From Ktedonobacteria bacterium brp13 (lineage in GTDB: Bacteria > Chloroflexota > Ktedonobacteria > Ktedonobacterales > Ktedonobacteraceae): DNA of 64,000 nucleotides. Below the pieces are notes generated by a model that was not told the origin of the DNA, did not search any database, and saw only the letters and a program-made list of their open reading frames with translations. Shown piece by piece: positions 26,044 to 36,005 of this stretch. Location: NCBI GenBank assembly GCA_015099395.1, contig AP024096.1, forward strand, positions 3,348,001 to 3,412,000. The letters run 5' to 3'. Position numbers and translations under genes: made by a program. Position 1 is the stretch's first letter; each line of letters begins with the position of its first letter.

Positions 26044-27152
26044 ACTCGTCCGGCCTCCTCTGCCCTGTAGGTTTTGGCTGTCTTGTAGGTTTCAGACACA
26101 ACACTGAAAGGCCGTCCAATACGGCTATCCTGCGCATTCACATACACGGGATCGCTAGCGCCTGGTTCTCCGATAATCGCGAGCGGTCCATCGGGGGCAA
26201 AGGCATACTCTGCAACCGTTGAACCGTCGGCAGCAGGACTCGCTTCAGCATAACGTACGGCATCATCAACGGTCGCTTTCACCCAGGCAGCGATCTCTGC
26301 CTGTAGCGCAGGCGTCAAAATATTCTGTTGCGACAGAGCAGTTGAGAAACGCTGAATAGGATCTTTAGCCTGCCATTCCTGGCGTAGTGCAGGTGGAACA
26401 TAATCGGCTTTATCCGCCTCGGAGTGTCCACGGACCCGAAAGGTTTTGCACTCAATCAGGGCCGGACCCTGCTCGTTGCGCGCGAGTTCAACCGCCTCAT
26501 GAACCGCTGCATAGACCGCCAGGACATCATTCCCATCCACACTCACACCCGGCATCGCATAGCCACTCGCTCGTAGCGAGAGATCCTGTACAGCGAACTC
26601 CTTCGAGTTCGGCGTAGAATAGGCATAGGCATTGTTTTCGATTAATAGAATCAATGGTAACTTTTGGACGGAGGCAAAGTTAAGAGCTTCGTGGAAGGAA
26701 CCGGTACTGGTAGCACCATCTCCACATGAAGCCAGCACAACCGTTGAGCGTTTACGCATCTTCATAGTAAGTGCGACACCACAGGCGACCGGGAGCGATT
26801 CTCCCAGTACACTGATCATAGGTACCACACCATAATGCATATCACCAATATGTAGCTGCCCATCACGCCCTAACGTAGGAGAGTTTCCGCGAGCCAACCA
26901 TTGACACATGATAGCACGAGGATCAACGCCGCGCACCAGGTGCATCCCCAGGTCTCTATGCTGTGGAACAATGCAGTCTCCGTCGTGTAGCGTCATTGCA
27001 GACCCGACAGTCATCGCCTCATGGCCCTGAGCTGTATAGACCCCGCCAACTATACGTCCCTGTAAAAAGAGCGTGCGGATACGGTCTTCCAAAGCACGGG
27101 TAAGACACATGTTGCGATAGATCTGTAGCAGGATATCCCGCTCCAGTTCCAT
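26040..27152 (-). CDS. 2-oxoacid dehydrogenase E1, alpha subunit
   Basis: A 370-residue alpha subunit that binds thiamine diphosphate through the GDGATSTG...NN motif (about residues 150-180), with the SxLGexLPVACGVAL segment before it. I use the ATG at 27150-27152, preceded by AAGGATGG; a start 17 codons upstream is possible. The core is followed by about 70 extra C-terminal residues after the position where short family members end. These are rich in Pro, Ala and Gly and have no known motif. First gene of the E1-alpha/E1-beta/E2/lipA block. No E3 (dihydrolipoamide dehydrogenase) is present, so it must be encoded elsewhere. Confidence 0.92.
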   Translation of the reverse strand: MELERDILLQIYRNMCLTRALEDRIRTLFLQGRIVGGVYTAQGHEAMTVGSAMTLHDGDCIVPQHRDLGMHLVRGVDPRAIMCQWLARGNSPTLGRDGQLHIGDMHYGVVPMISVLGESLPVACGVALTMKMRKRSTVVLASCGDGATSTGSFHEALNFASVQKLPLILLIENNAYAYSTPNSKEFAVQDLSLRASGYAMPGVSVDGNDVLAVYAAVHEAVELARNEQGPALIECKTFRVRGHSEADKADYVPPALRQEWQAKDPIQRFSTALSQQNILTPALQAEIAAWVKATVDDAVRYAEASPAADGSTVAEYAFAPDGPLAIIGEPGASDPVYVNAQDSRIGRPFSVVSETYKTAKTYRAEEAGRV

Positions 27153-27317
27153 AATGAACCCATCCTTTTCTGTCCAGGTGTATCCTCGACCATAACCGAC
27201 CATATTATATATCTATTATATATCGGCACTGTACAAAAGGACACGGAATCCCCGCAACAATCTTATCGCTATGACCGCCCCAGTTTCAACTCGTTCAGCT
27301 TCTTCCCCGACACCGGA

Positions 27318-29258
27318 TCAGGCGCGTTCTTCGGCTGCGGCAATCACTTGCCGCAAACGCTGGATACGCTGGCGATAGGCATCCTCGGGCTGGAGATAGC
27401 CAAGCTTGGGCTTATCACCCATACTGACATGCCACTTACGAAACGCAAGTCCAATCTCGGTCTGATAGAGCGCACGCACTCGGAACCACTGCCGCAAACC
27501 GTAGTGCCAGAGCACATCGCGCTCAACACGTGCGCGCAAGAATGAGTGTTGCAGCAACGCATACTCCTCAACATACACGGTACCACTACTCACCTCCGAG
27601 GTCAGGAACTCACGAATAATACTTGCCTCATGGGCCAGCGACTTGATCAAGATAAAGATGATGACGACCTGCACCATGAGTAGGAGAATGTAATCGCCTA
27701 TACTTGCAAGCATCGAGAAACGTACAATAGTGACATTATCAGGATTGTTGAGCGCCAGAGCATTGGCATAGGAGTTCACAAAGTCAAAGACCGTATGCAG
27801 ACTGACCGAGACAAGATAGCCCAGGAGAGGAATGACAATATGCTGCCAGCGCACACGCGTATGACGAATATAGCCCAGGGCAGCGCCGAAACAGATCGTA
27901 AACGTAGAATGGTTTAACCAACCGAGCACAATACGGCTGACCAGCAAGAAGAGAAAGGTCTTCGGACTCCCCGCGAAATACAGAATATTCTCCACCATGG
28001 CAAAGCCCGCCCCGATCAGCGCACCGTACACAATACCATCAGTTACATTATCGAACTCGTCGCGCAACACAATAAAGAGCAGCATGACACCCAGACCCTT
28101 CACCGTCTCCTCGGTCACCCCGGCGTTGAGTCCTGTAAATAGCGCATTCAATATATTTGAGTTACTGGAACCAAGCAGCATCGGGCGTAAAACTTCCAGC
28201 GACTGCTCGATAAAAACCGTCGGTGGTATAGCGATGATAGCGCCCCAGAAGAAGGCCGCCAGACGCAGGTACCACGGCTCACGCTCATAGCGGTCAACAA
28301 AACTGACCAGGACGCTAATACCCAATGCCGCAATCACTGGCACGAGCAGGACCGTGAGTAATGTCGTGGGATTATCGTGAATTAACGTAGAGATGCCGAG
28401 CGTATTGCTCAAGAGCATAAAAATAACGGTACCCAGCACGAGAAAGCAGCTAATAGCCCCGATGAGCGCATAGCGCTTATGCAAACGTAAGCTATGGAAG
28501 GCGAAACGTAACGTAATGCCTCCACCAAAGAACTTCTCCTCGGTCGTAATCGGCAACGCAGCCTCACGCAAAGAATCATGCAATCCAGGAGAGCCTCTAT
28601 CGGTAATCGCATTGAGTAGAGGCAGATCAGCAATATTTGCAGGACAAGCGGCAGCGTTATCTGTCTGAGCGATATCAGCATAGAGGGCAGTCATTGCAAG
28701 CTGACAGGTATTATCGCTACTATCGCTACTATGGTTACCATCTTTACCGGGCAGCGTACTGACAGCAGAAGGGAGATGCGCGTCTGAGGAGGGATCTAAC
28801 GTGTCAGTACGTGGGGCACGCAACGGAACCGACTCAGCAAAATCCGCCGGTGCATCAGCTAACGTGGTGAGCAAAAGGTCAGCAGGCACAGTGGGAGCAA
28901 TAAATTGTAGGACAGTATTGCCAAACTGGAGAATATCTAACGAGTGCACGGCGATATGAGCTCCAGCTGGGAGCGGTTCTTCATTCACCTGGAGCACATT
29001 CTGTTCAGTCAGGTTATAAACACTCCAGCCTTGCGGATCCAGAACCAGCCGCGCATGCACGCGCGAAATGGAAGGATCTATTAAAATGCAGTCATTGCTC
29101 AACGCACGGCCAATAGTTGTCTCTCTACTCGTCAATAAACAGACCTGTTGCTCTTCAGAGAACCAACGAATGGCATACTTACTTTGACGTACACCGACAG
29201 TATGCAGTGTATGTCCATGGATCACACGTAATACACCATAATTCTGACTCAAGCTCAT
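27318..29258 (-). CDS. FHA domain - PrsW-family intramembrane protease fusion
   Basis: A 646-residue protein. Residues about 35-115 form an FHA domain, with the phospho-Thr binding hallmarks IGR, SRVHARL and an N at the expected place. A disordered linker follows, then from about residue 260 a multi-helix membrane domain. It has all three PrsW motifs: EETVK (EExxK), FAMVENILY (FxxxExxxY) and HTVFD (HxxxD), as in PrsW, which cleaves anti-sigma factors within the membrane. The last about 100 residues are soluble and unassigned. The fusion suggests a protease switched or targeted by phosphothreonine from Hanks kinases. The ribosome site is weak. A minus-strand promoter box is at 29447-29455. Confidence 0.88.
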   Translation of the reverse strand: MSLSQNYGVLRVIHGHTLHTVGVRQSKYAIRWFSEEQQVCLLTSRETTIGRALSNDCILIDPSISRVHARLVLDPQGWSVYNLTEQNVLQVNEEPLPAGAHIAVHSLDILQFGNTVLQFIAPTVPADLLLTTLADAPADFAESVPLRAPRTDTLDPSSDAHLPSAVSTLPGKDGNHSSDSSDNTCQLAMTALYADIAQTDNAAACPANIADLPLLNAITDRGSPGLHDSLREAALPITTEEKFFGGGITLRFAFHSLRLHKRYALIGAISCFLVLGTVIFMLLSNTLGISTLIHDNPTTLLTVLLVPVIAALGISVLVSFVDRYEREPWYLRLAAFFWGAIIAIPPTVFIEQSLEVLRPMLLGSSNSNILNALFTGLNAGVTEETVKGLGVMLLFIVLRDEFDNVTDGIVYGALIGAGFAMVENILYFAGSPKTFLFLLVSRIVLGWLNHSTFTICFGAALGYIRHTRVRWQHIVIPLLGYLVSVSLHTVFDFVNSYANALALNNPDNVTIVRFSMLASIGDYILLLMVQVVIIFILIKSLAHEASIIREFLTSEVSSGTVYVEEYALLQHSFLRARVERDVLWHYGLRQWFRVRALYQTEIGLAFRKWHVSMGDKPKLGYLQPEDAYRQRIQRLRQVIAAAEERA

Positions 29259-29340
29259 CTAACCATTCTTGTCTCAGGGTTTACGTACTGCGAGAGTACG
29301 ACCTTACGTATTTCTACATATAACGATAGATGCTTTTTCT

Positions 29341-29415
29341 TAAGATCTTATTCCGAAAACCAACGCGACTGACGTCGCTAGTGCTCGCACACTCAAGCTT
29401 TCGGATAAGTAGTAA
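29341..29415. repeat. 75-bp palindromic dispersed repeat, copy 3
   Basis: Same element as at 13885-13961 and 17331-17407, with outer arms CCGAAAAC and GCTTTCGG and the inner GCGAC/GTCGC pair. It lies in the 446-bp divergent gap 29259-29704, inside the likely leader of the FHA-PrsW gene. Elsewhere in that gap there is only a short imperfect direct repeat of GGAAGATGTGA near 29579-29602. Confidence 0.85.
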
Positions 29416-29446
29416 ATGGTACCTATCGCCAATGATTTTACTATCA

Positions 29447-29455
29447 ATTGTACCA
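29447..29455 (-). promoter_or_regulatory. Extended -10 promoter (TGGTACAAT) for the FHA-PrsW gene
   Basis: Read on the minus strand, TGGTACAAT lies about 190 bases before the ATG at 29258. Transcripts from it would carry the palindromic repeat in their leader. It is identical to the boxes before the HEAT gene (10330-10338) and the first TPR gene (38836-38844). Confidence 0.5.
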
Positions 29456-29704
29456 TGTCAGTAAAAAGCTACGCACGACACTTGCCAGTAGCTGTCACTC
29501 ATCGAAAAATCTATGCATACTATTTGAATCTACGTCAAGCCAGCAGAAAAGTTCAGGCGTCGACCACACGAAAAACAAGGAAGATGTGAGGAAGATGTGA
29601 GAGATGGAGCGTGCCCGATATAGACATTGATGGTATCATAAGCAGAAGTCATTGAAGATTATCAGTGCTTAATTCCTGTATAAGGATCGATATAATAAGA
29701 GATT

Positions 29705-31252
29705 ATGCTAGATTCCTGGGTACTTCACCAGTTAGACCATACAGCGCACTTCCTGGCGGAACACAATGTTCCTGCCTACCTGGTTGGGGGTTCGCTACGC
29801 AATCTGCTGCTCGGTGAGCCGTGCGTTGATTGGGATATAGTGACGAACCATAATGCGCCACAACTGGCACGTCAGCTTGCCAATGCATTGAATGGCTTCT
29901 ACGCGCCTATGCACGAGAAAGCCAGTCGCATTGTGCTCAAAACAGCTCAGCAGACGATGACGATCGACGTCTCACCGCTCCATGGGGAACACATTGAGGA
30001 CGATCTGCGCGCACGCGATTTTACTATCAACGCGCTCGCCATGCCGCTTACTGAGATACTACAGCGTTTGCAGCACGATATACCGTTTGCGACAGCACTC
30101 AAACGCAGCGATGCAGACGCGCTGCGCCCACTGATCGATCCCTTCGGAGGGCTTGCGGATCTCCAGCAGCATATCTTACGTGCAGTCACGGACACGGCTT
30201 TTAGTGATGATCCCTTACGTATGCTACGCGCAGTACGCTTCATGACCCACTATCACCTGCGTATTGAAGAGCATACCGCCAGCCTTCTGACGCAGTACGC
30301 TCCATCTATCACACAGGTCGCAGCAGAACGTGTACGCGACGAGCTCACAATGATCCTGCAACCAGCAGGAGCAATCGAGCGGCTACGCTTCCTCGATCAA
30401 CACGACCTGCTCACCGCGCTGATCCCCGAACTAGAACCGGCACGTGGGATGCAACAACCAAGCCTGCATTACTGGGACGTCTTTGATCATTCATTGGAGG
30501 CCGTAACGATGCTTGAGCGCCTGGATGAGGCGCTCCACCAGCCAGCAGAAGCCCTCAAAGCATCACCGCTGGATCTGAGTGGCTCCGGCGACATGCTCAG
30601 ACTCCAACAGCTCGTACACGAAGCTGAAGAGCAACAACTCTTTACCCTGGCTGAACTCACCTCGGTTCCGATGAAACTGGGAGCGCTCATGCATGACATC
30701 GGCAAGCCACCGACACGCACAGTCGACGAAGATGGAGCTATTAAATTCTATCATCACCCGCAGGTCGGAGTACCGATAGTACAGCAGATTACACGCCGCC
30801 TTGGACAGAACACACCGGATCGGCGCTTAATCCAGCAGATCGTCGCGCACCATATGCGACCCGGTCAGTTAAGTCATGACACCGTGACGCAACGGGCCAT
30901 ACGCCGCTACTTTGTCGACATGGGACCCCATGGCATCAACGTCGCGCTTGTCTCGCTGGCTGACCATCTCTCCATGCGCGGACCACAGCCACTCACAGAG
31001 CATTGGCGACGTCATCTCGCAACCGTCTGTCTATTGCTCACACGGTATATAAGAGAACGCGAACGTCTCTTGCCACCGCGACTCCTGCAAGCAGATGAGC
31101 TTATGAGCCGTCTCCATCTACAGCCAGGCCCGCAGATCGGACAACTGCTCGAAGTGATCGCCGAAGCGCAGTCCGAAGGCGAGATTCACTCGAAAGAAGA
31201 AGCCCTATGGCTGGCAGAAGAACGACTGCATCAAACAAAGACCAACCAGTAA
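29705..31252 (+). CDS. CCA-adding/poly(A) polymerase-type nucleotidyltransferase with HD domain
   Basis: A 515-residue class II nucleotidyltransferase that adds or repairs the CCA end of tRNA. The head domain has GGSLRN (about residues 27-32) and the catalytic DWD (about 40-42), then DLRARDFTINALAM and DDPLRMLRAVRF, the nucleotide- and RNA-binding motifs. The C-terminal half carries an HD phosphohydrolase domain with LMHDIGKP (about residue 330), as in many bacterial CCA enzymes. The start has no strong ribosome site. It is first in a run of plus-strand genes: NAD kinase follows after about 130 bp. CCA-adding versus A-adding specificity cannot be separated by eye. Confidence 0.88.
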   Translation: MLDSWVLHQLDHTAHFLAEHNVPAYLVGGSLRNLLLGEPCVDWDIVTNHNAPQLARQLANALNGFYAPMHEKASRIVLKTAQQTMTIDVSPLHGEHIEDDLRARDFTINALAMPLTEILQRLQHDIPFATALKRSDADALRPLIDPFGGLADLQQHILRAVTDTAFSDDPLRMLRAVRFMTHYHLRIEEHTASLLTQYAPSITQVAAERVRDELTMILQPAGAIERLRFLDQHDLLTALIPELEPARGMQQPSLHYWDVFDHSLEAVTMLERLDEALHQPAEALKASPLDLSGSGDMLRLQQLVHEAEEQQLFTLAELTSVPMKLGALMHDIGKPPTRTVDEDGAIKFYHHPQVGVPIVQQITRRLGQNTPDRRLIQQIVAHHMRPGQLSHDTVTQRAIRRYFVDMGPHGINVALVSLADHLSMRGPQPLTEHWRRHLATVCLLLTRYIRERERLLPPRLLQADELMSRLHLQPGPQIGQLLEVIAEAQSEGEIHSKEEALWLAEERLHQTKTNQ

Positions 31253-31380
31253 AAAATAAGAACATTTATTCCGCAAATGCTGTTGACAACCAGCATTCCA
31301 TGACGTACCATTACTGGGGCTTAACATGTAAGGGCGGCACATCGTGTTTGCCCTCACTTGCCAATTGGAGATGTTCAACA

Positions 31381-32292
31381 GTGAAGACAATTGCGATATT
31401 TTACCAGGGGCGCAAGCAAGATACAGCCAGGTTCGCCAACCAACTTGTAACAAGGCTCCAGTGTGAAGGACACCAGGTGCGTGTCGTCGATATCAGCAAA
31501 GAAGAGGTGAAAGAGGGCGCGCATGAAGAGCAGGTTGATTGCGATAACTCGCTTCTGCAAGGCTCAGATCTCGTCCTTGTCCTTGGTGGAGACGGAACAA
31601 TTGTCCATGCAGCACGCATATGTGCACGCATTGGTGTCCCGATTGTTGGCATCGACTTTGGACGAGTCGGCTTTCTGACAGAACTCTCGCCCGAAGCCGT
31701 CACAAGAGATCTCGGCTACTATCTGGACGGTGATGCATCGGTCTGGGTCGACGAGCGTACAATGCTCCATACAGTCCTCGAACAGGATGGGAAGAAAGAG
31801 GAATTTCTCGCTTTAAACGATGTGGTGATTGCGCGTGGAACCTGGCCACGTGGAGTACAGGTAAAGATCTGGGTAGATGACTATTTCTATAATACAAGTT
31901 ATGCCGATGGTACGCTGATCTCGACAGCGACTGGCTCTACCGCGTACAATATGGCAGTAGGAGGCCCGTTGCTGTATCCCCAGGTTCAGAACATGGTACT
32001 TACGCCGATCGCACCGCATCTGGCTTCCGACCGTTCGCTTGTCGTCCAACCAGAAGCCAAAATCAAGCTACAAATTTTTACAAATTCCCAGACCGGCGTT
32101 TTTTCAGCCGACGGGCAGCTAAATCGTGTAGTCCAGAACGGCGCATTTATTACAGTACGCAAAAGTAAGTACGTCACGCATTTTCTCCGGCGTCGGCCAC
32201 CAACCTATTTTTACCAGATTATTAATGCGAAGTTAAGAAACGATAGCACAGCAACGACTGATACACAACATGCTTATCGAACTGACGATTAA
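31381..32292 (+). CDS. nadK: NAD kinase (GTG start)
   Basis: A 303-residue ATP-NAD kinase that makes NADP+. The signature GGDGT is at residues 69-73, and the NAD-binding TATGSTAYNMAVGGPLLYP segment and the typical beta-sandwich end are present. I take the GTG at 31381, where VKTIAIFYQ matches the usual first strand and GGAGA lies 10 bases upstream. The open frame extends 58 codons further upstream with no family features. The 3' end overlaps the recN start by 23 bp. NAD kinase next to recN is a common bacterial arrangement. Confidence 0.92.
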   Translation: MKTIAIFYQGRKQDTARFANQLVTRLQCEGHQVRVVDISKEEVKEGAHEEQVDCDNSLLQGSDLVLVLGGDGTIVHAARICARIGVPIVGIDFGRVGFLTELSPEAVTRDLGYYLDGDASVWVDERTMLHTVLEQDGKKEEFLALNDVVIARGTWPRGVQVKIWVDDYFYNTSYADGTLISTATGSTAYNMAVGGPLLYPQVQNMVLTPIAPHLASDRSLVVQPEAKIKLQIFTNSQTGVFSADGQLNRVVQNGAFITVRKSKYVTHFLRRRPPTYFYQIINAKLRNDSTATTDTQHAYRTDD

Positions 32293-34174
32293 AGATTTCG
32301 CGATCATTGATCGCCTGCAATTACATTTGAGCCGGGATTTCAATGTCTTTACCGGCGAGACCGGGGCAGGCAAGTCAATCATCATTGACGCAGTTAACGC
32401 ACTGCTTGGCAGCAAGATTGGTGCCGAGTTTGTTCGTGCTGGCTCGCGACAGGCATCTGTCGAGGGCATCTTCACCGTCGAGGCACTCCCGAACCTTCCT
32501 GGGAGCGTCTGGTCAAGCACGCCCAAAGAGGGAGCAGCGGGGGAGGATGGCGAGAATGACGAACGCGCAGCGGGTTCACAAAGCGCGGACGCCAGGATTG
32601 CTCTGGCCTCTATCCTGCAAGAATATGACCTCGATACTGAAGACGGTCAACTGATTTTGACACGCGATATTTTCCCTTCGGGCCGTACTGTGGCACGTAT
32701 CAACGGGCGAACAGTCACGCAACATGTCTTACAGCAGGTAGCAAGCTGGCTCGTCGATATCCATGGGCAGAGCGAGAACATGAGCCTTTTGCGCTCTGAG
32801 CAACATATCAATCTCCTGGATCGGTTCGCTGAGACGCTCCCTCTGCGCAATCAGCTCAGTGAGCGCGTGACCGAATGGCGCAATGCCCACAAACAATTAC
32901 AGGCGCTCCAGCACAATATTCGTGAACAAGAACGGCGTGCCGATTTCCTGCGCTTCGAGATCGAGGAGATCGAAAAGGCTGAGCTACACCCGGGCGAGAT
33001 TGAGGAGCTAGAAGCCGAACGCAAAGTGCTCAATAGCGCAGAACGCCTGCGCGAACTGAGTGCGCATATTTACGGAACGATTCAGGGCAGTGATAGCGCC
33101 GGTGATGGCTTTACGCCGGCTCTGGACCAGCTCTTGCAGGCACAAAGGAGCTTAAACGAGCTCACACGCCTTGACGAGACAATGTCCGAATATGAAGAGA
33201 CGCTATCCAGTGCGATCTTCCAGCTTGAAGATGTCGCGACAGCGATCAGTAGCTATGCCGCCGATATTGAAGATGACCCCAATCGCCTCGCAGATATCGA
33301 AGAGCGGCTGGATCTGCTCCTGAAGCTACGTCGTAAGTATGGCGCAACCATTGAGGAAATTCTTCAGCGTGCCGCCCAGGATCAGGCGGAGTTAGAAACA
33401 ATCGAGAACCGCGACGAGCTGATCCTGAAACTCCAACAAAAAGATGGACAGTACCGCAAAGAGATCGGCATATTGGCGGAACAGCTCTCCGAGCAACGGA
33501 ACGCAGCGGCACAGATCCTCGCCAGTGCTATGGAAGAACAGCTGAACGATCTGAATATGCGCCGCGCGCGCTTCAAGGTCGAGATCCTGCAGCAACCTGA
33601 TAGCGAAGGCGTCCCAGCCAGTATCAATGGCGAAGAGCGTCAAAACTATAGCTGCGACCTGACCGGCGTAGATCATATCCAGTTTCTCATTGCCCCTAAT
33701 CCGGGCGAACCATTCAAGCCACTGACCAAAATCGCATCAGGTGGTGAGACCTCACGCTTAATGCTCGCACTCAAGACCATCCTGGCCGACGCCGACGCAA
33801 CGCCTACCCTGATCTTCGACGAGATCGACGCCGGAATTAGTGGCAGCAGTGGACGTGTCGTAGGCGAGAAACTCTGGCAACTCACCCAGAACCATCAGGT
33901 AATCTGCGTCACCCACCTGCCTCAGATTGCAGCGTTTGCCGACACACATTACAATGTTAACAAGCAGATCTTCGATGACCGCACCGTCACCATTGTAAAT
34001 GAACTGCGACCGGAACAGCGTATCCGCGAGATCGCACATATCACTGGCGGTAACGCAACCGACATTGCGATGAAGGGAGCCGAAGAGATGCTTGGTCGCT
34101 CAAACCTGTGGAAAGAGAACTGGTTACGGCAACATAACCAGCGCGGGCGACCTGGACTGGTGGTAGAACGCTGA
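32270..34174 (+). CDS. recN: DNA repair protein RecN
   Basis: A 634-residue SMC-like ATPase for double-strand break repair. The Walker A motif GETGAGKS is at residues 29-36. A long central coiled coil (about 160-370) is broken by a short hinge, and the C-terminal half has the ABC signature SGGETSRLMLALK and Walker B TLIFDEIDAGISG, followed by the H-loop CVTHLPQIA. A low-complexity insert (KEGAAGEDGENDERAAGSQ) lies in the N-terminal lobe near residue 88 and lengthens the protein beyond the common 550-570. It starts inside the nadK 3' end, so translation is probably coupled. Confidence 0.95.
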   Translation: MLIELTIKDFAIIDRLQLHLSRDFNVFTGETGAGKSIIIDAVNALLGSKIGAEFVRAGSRQASVEGIFTVEALPNLPGSVWSSTPKEGAAGEDGENDERAAGSQSADARIALASILQEYDLDTEDGQLILTRDIFPSGRTVARINGRTVTQHVLQQVASWLVDIHGQSENMSLLRSEQHINLLDRFAETLPLRNQLSERVTEWRNAHKQLQALQHNIREQERRADFLRFEIEEIEKAELHPGEIEELEAERKVLNSAERLRELSAHIYGTIQGSDSAGDGFTPALDQLLQAQRSLNELTRLDETMSEYEETLSSAIFQLEDVATAISSYAADIEDDPNRLADIEERLDLLLKLRRKYGATIEEILQRAAQDQAELETIENRDELILKLQQKDGQYRKEIGILAEQLSEQRNAAAQILASAMEEQLNDLNMRRARFKVEILQQPDSEGVPASINGEERQNYSCDLTGVDHIQFLIAPNPGEPFKPLTKIASGGETSRLMLALKTILADADATPTLIFDEIDAGISGSSGRVVGEKLWQLTQNHQVICVTHLPQIAAFADTHYNVNKQIFDDRTVTIVNELRPEQRIREIAHITGGNATDIAMKGAEEMLGRSNLWKENWLRQHNQRGRPGLVVER

Positions 34175-34247
34175 TCGCCGATGACTCTGATATACTCATG
34201 GAAGCAGAGCCATCCGATCGGCTTACATGAGAGGCGAAAGGTGTCCG

Positions 34248-35315
34248 ATGACAACTCGTCAGCAACGAACCACGCCAACAGTTGCAATTATCGGTGCCGG
34301 GATCAGTGGTCTGGCGGCGGCACACACACTCAGTGACGCTGGAGCAAACGTCACCATCTATGAGAAGAGCCATGCCGTCGGAGGACGCGCTGTCACACGC
34401 AGACGCAATGGCTATGTCTACGATTATGGAGCACAATACTTTAAAGAGGGGTCGCCTGAGATCATGGCGTTCATTACCGAGCGCTTCCGCACACCTGATC
34501 TGTTCGATATTACGAAACCCGTCTGGACCTTTACTGGTCAGAACGAGATCCAGGAGGGCGACCCTCAGCAGAATACCGAGCGCAAGATAAGCTATCACGA
34601 TGGGCTCAGCGCACTCAGTAAACAGATGGCAAAAGGTCTCCACATCGCCTTTGAGACCTTTATTGATCGCATAGAACATCATGACACCTGGGATCTCTTT
34701 GATACTTCCGGCCATGTTTACGGCAGCTTCGACGCCGTCATCGTTAGTATTCCCGTACCACAGGCCAGTAGTCTGATCTGTAATAGCCCATTGCATGATA
34801 CACCGCTCCAGTCTCAGGCTGTGGAACTGTTAGAGACTGGGAGCTACAATCCCTTAATCTCAGTGATGCTCGGCTATGCGAGTTGTCCACGCCTCCGGGA
34901 CTACTACGCTCTTGTCAATACAGATAAACAACATGCTATCTCCTGGTTAGCCTGGGAACATGAGAAAGGCCCTGAGCGTACACCACCCGGCGCGGGTCTG
35001 CTAATCGCACAGATGGCCCCACAGTATAGCCAGGAGCATCTAAATACACCACCTGCCATACTGTATGCGGATGTCGCCCAACAGGTAGCGACGCTGATCG
35101 ACGAAGACCTACCAGCACCAACATTCACAGACCACCACTACTGGCGCTTTGCCCTGCCCAGAGACAAGGCCGATAAAGAGGCACTGAACAAAATCGCCAT
35201 ACCACGCAGGATAGCCTTCTGCGGAGATGGCTTTGTCGGTGGGCGTCTTCATCTCGCACTCGAACATGGTACAATTGTGGCGCAACAGCTCATTGATGCA
35301 CACTTTAAAACATGA
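34248..35315 (+). CDS. FAD-dependent amine oxidase-like protein (renalase type)
   Basis: A 355-residue flavoprotein. The N-terminal IIGAGISGLAAAHTL is the dinucleotide-binding motif, followed by VTIYEKSHAVGGRAVTRR; the C-terminal FCGDGFVGGRLHLALEHG is the second FAD contact. The small size and the YDYGAQYF segment resemble bacterial renalase-like oxidoreductases (COG3380). The ATG at 34248 is preceded by GAAAGGTG. It is 73 bp after recN and 16 bp before the Nudix gene, so these genes probably share a transcript. The substrate is unknown. Confidence 0.84.
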   Translation: MTTRQQRTTPTVAIIGAGISGLAAAHTLSDAGANVTIYEKSHAVGGRAVTRRRNGYVYDYGAQYFKEGSPEIMAFITERFRTPDLFDITKPVWTFTGQNEIQEGDPQQNTERKISYHDGLSALSKQMAKGLHIAFETFIDRIEHHDTWDLFDTSGHVYGSFDAVIVSIPVPQASSLICNSPLHDTPLQSQAVELLETGSYNPLISVMLGYASCPRLRDYYALVNTDKQHAISWLAWEHEKGPERTPPGAGLLIAQMAPQYSQEHLNTPPAILYADVAQQVATLIDEDLPAPTFTDHHYWRFALPRDKADKEALNKIAIPRRIAFCGDGFVGGRLHLALEHGTIVAQQLIDAHFKT

Positions 35316-35331
35316 GGAGTAGAGATAGACG

Positions 35332-35961
35332 ATGTTTCCAGCATTGCCACAGAATATTCAAGATGAACTGCAACAACTCGCCGAGCACTATGGCTCAGGG
35401 CAGTCTGAGTTACCATTGGTCCGTGCAGTAACACTTCCTACAAATAAGAACTTCGATCCTCTCAGCAAGAAGGATCGTTATGGTGAGGTCTGCATGGTCG
35501 TGCGCCGTAAAAATGGTCGCTTACTTACAATGACCAAGGCCTATTATCCACAGAATGCCTATCGCTTACTTACTGGCGGCATCAATAACGGCGAGGGCGT
35601 CTTACATGCGCTACTACGTGAGACCCAGGAAGAGACGGGACTGGATGTTGTCGTGACACGCTTCTTAGTAGGGGTCTCGTACAGCCTGAAAGACACGCCA
35701 GAGCAACCAATCTTCTATACGTTCGCTTTCTTGCTCGATGAACAGGATGGCACATTAGGTGCCATCGACGAGAGCGAACAAGTCGAAGACTTTCGTGAGG
35801 TCTCACCAGACGAGCTACCGCTACTGGCGCAACAGCTTGCGCACCTCAACGCAGGCTTTGCCAAAAAACTGAACAGCCAATGGAACGAATGGGGAGAATT
35901 CAGAGCCGTCATTCATCAACTGGTCTATGAAGCACTCCAACCAGACGGTACTGTTCAGTAA
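35332..35961 (+). CDS. Nudix hydrolase
   Basis: A 209-residue protein with a complete Nudix box: GGINNGEGVLHALL then RETQEETGL (pattern GX5EX7REUXEEXGU), near residue 82. Such enzymes hydrolyse nucleoside diphosphates linked to another group. The N-terminal about 40 residues are an extension outside the core fold. The ATG follows GAGGAG. An internal TGGTACAAT box at 35267-35275, in the end of the upstream gene, could serve as its own promoter. A perfect 9-bp inverted repeat lies after the stop. The natural substrate is not indicated. Confidence 0.9.
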   Translation: MFPALPQNIQDELQQLAEHYGSGQSELPLVRAVTLPTNKNFDPLSKKDRYGEVCMVVRRKNGRLLTMTKAYYPQNAYRLLTGGINNGEGVLHALLRETQEETGLDVVVTRFLVGVSYSLKDTPEQPIFYTFAFLLDEQDGTLGAIDESEQVEDFREVSPDELPLLAQQLAHLNAGFAKKLNSQWNEWGEFRAVIHQLVYEALQPDGTVQ

Positions 35962-36005
35962 AATTATACGTATTACTTATGATATAATTCCGATTGTACA
36001 AAGTG

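Noticed and set aside
34041..34796. 251-codon minus-strand ORF across recN and the FAD oxidoreductase
   Set aside because: It is antisense to two genes with intact motifs and has no start signal.
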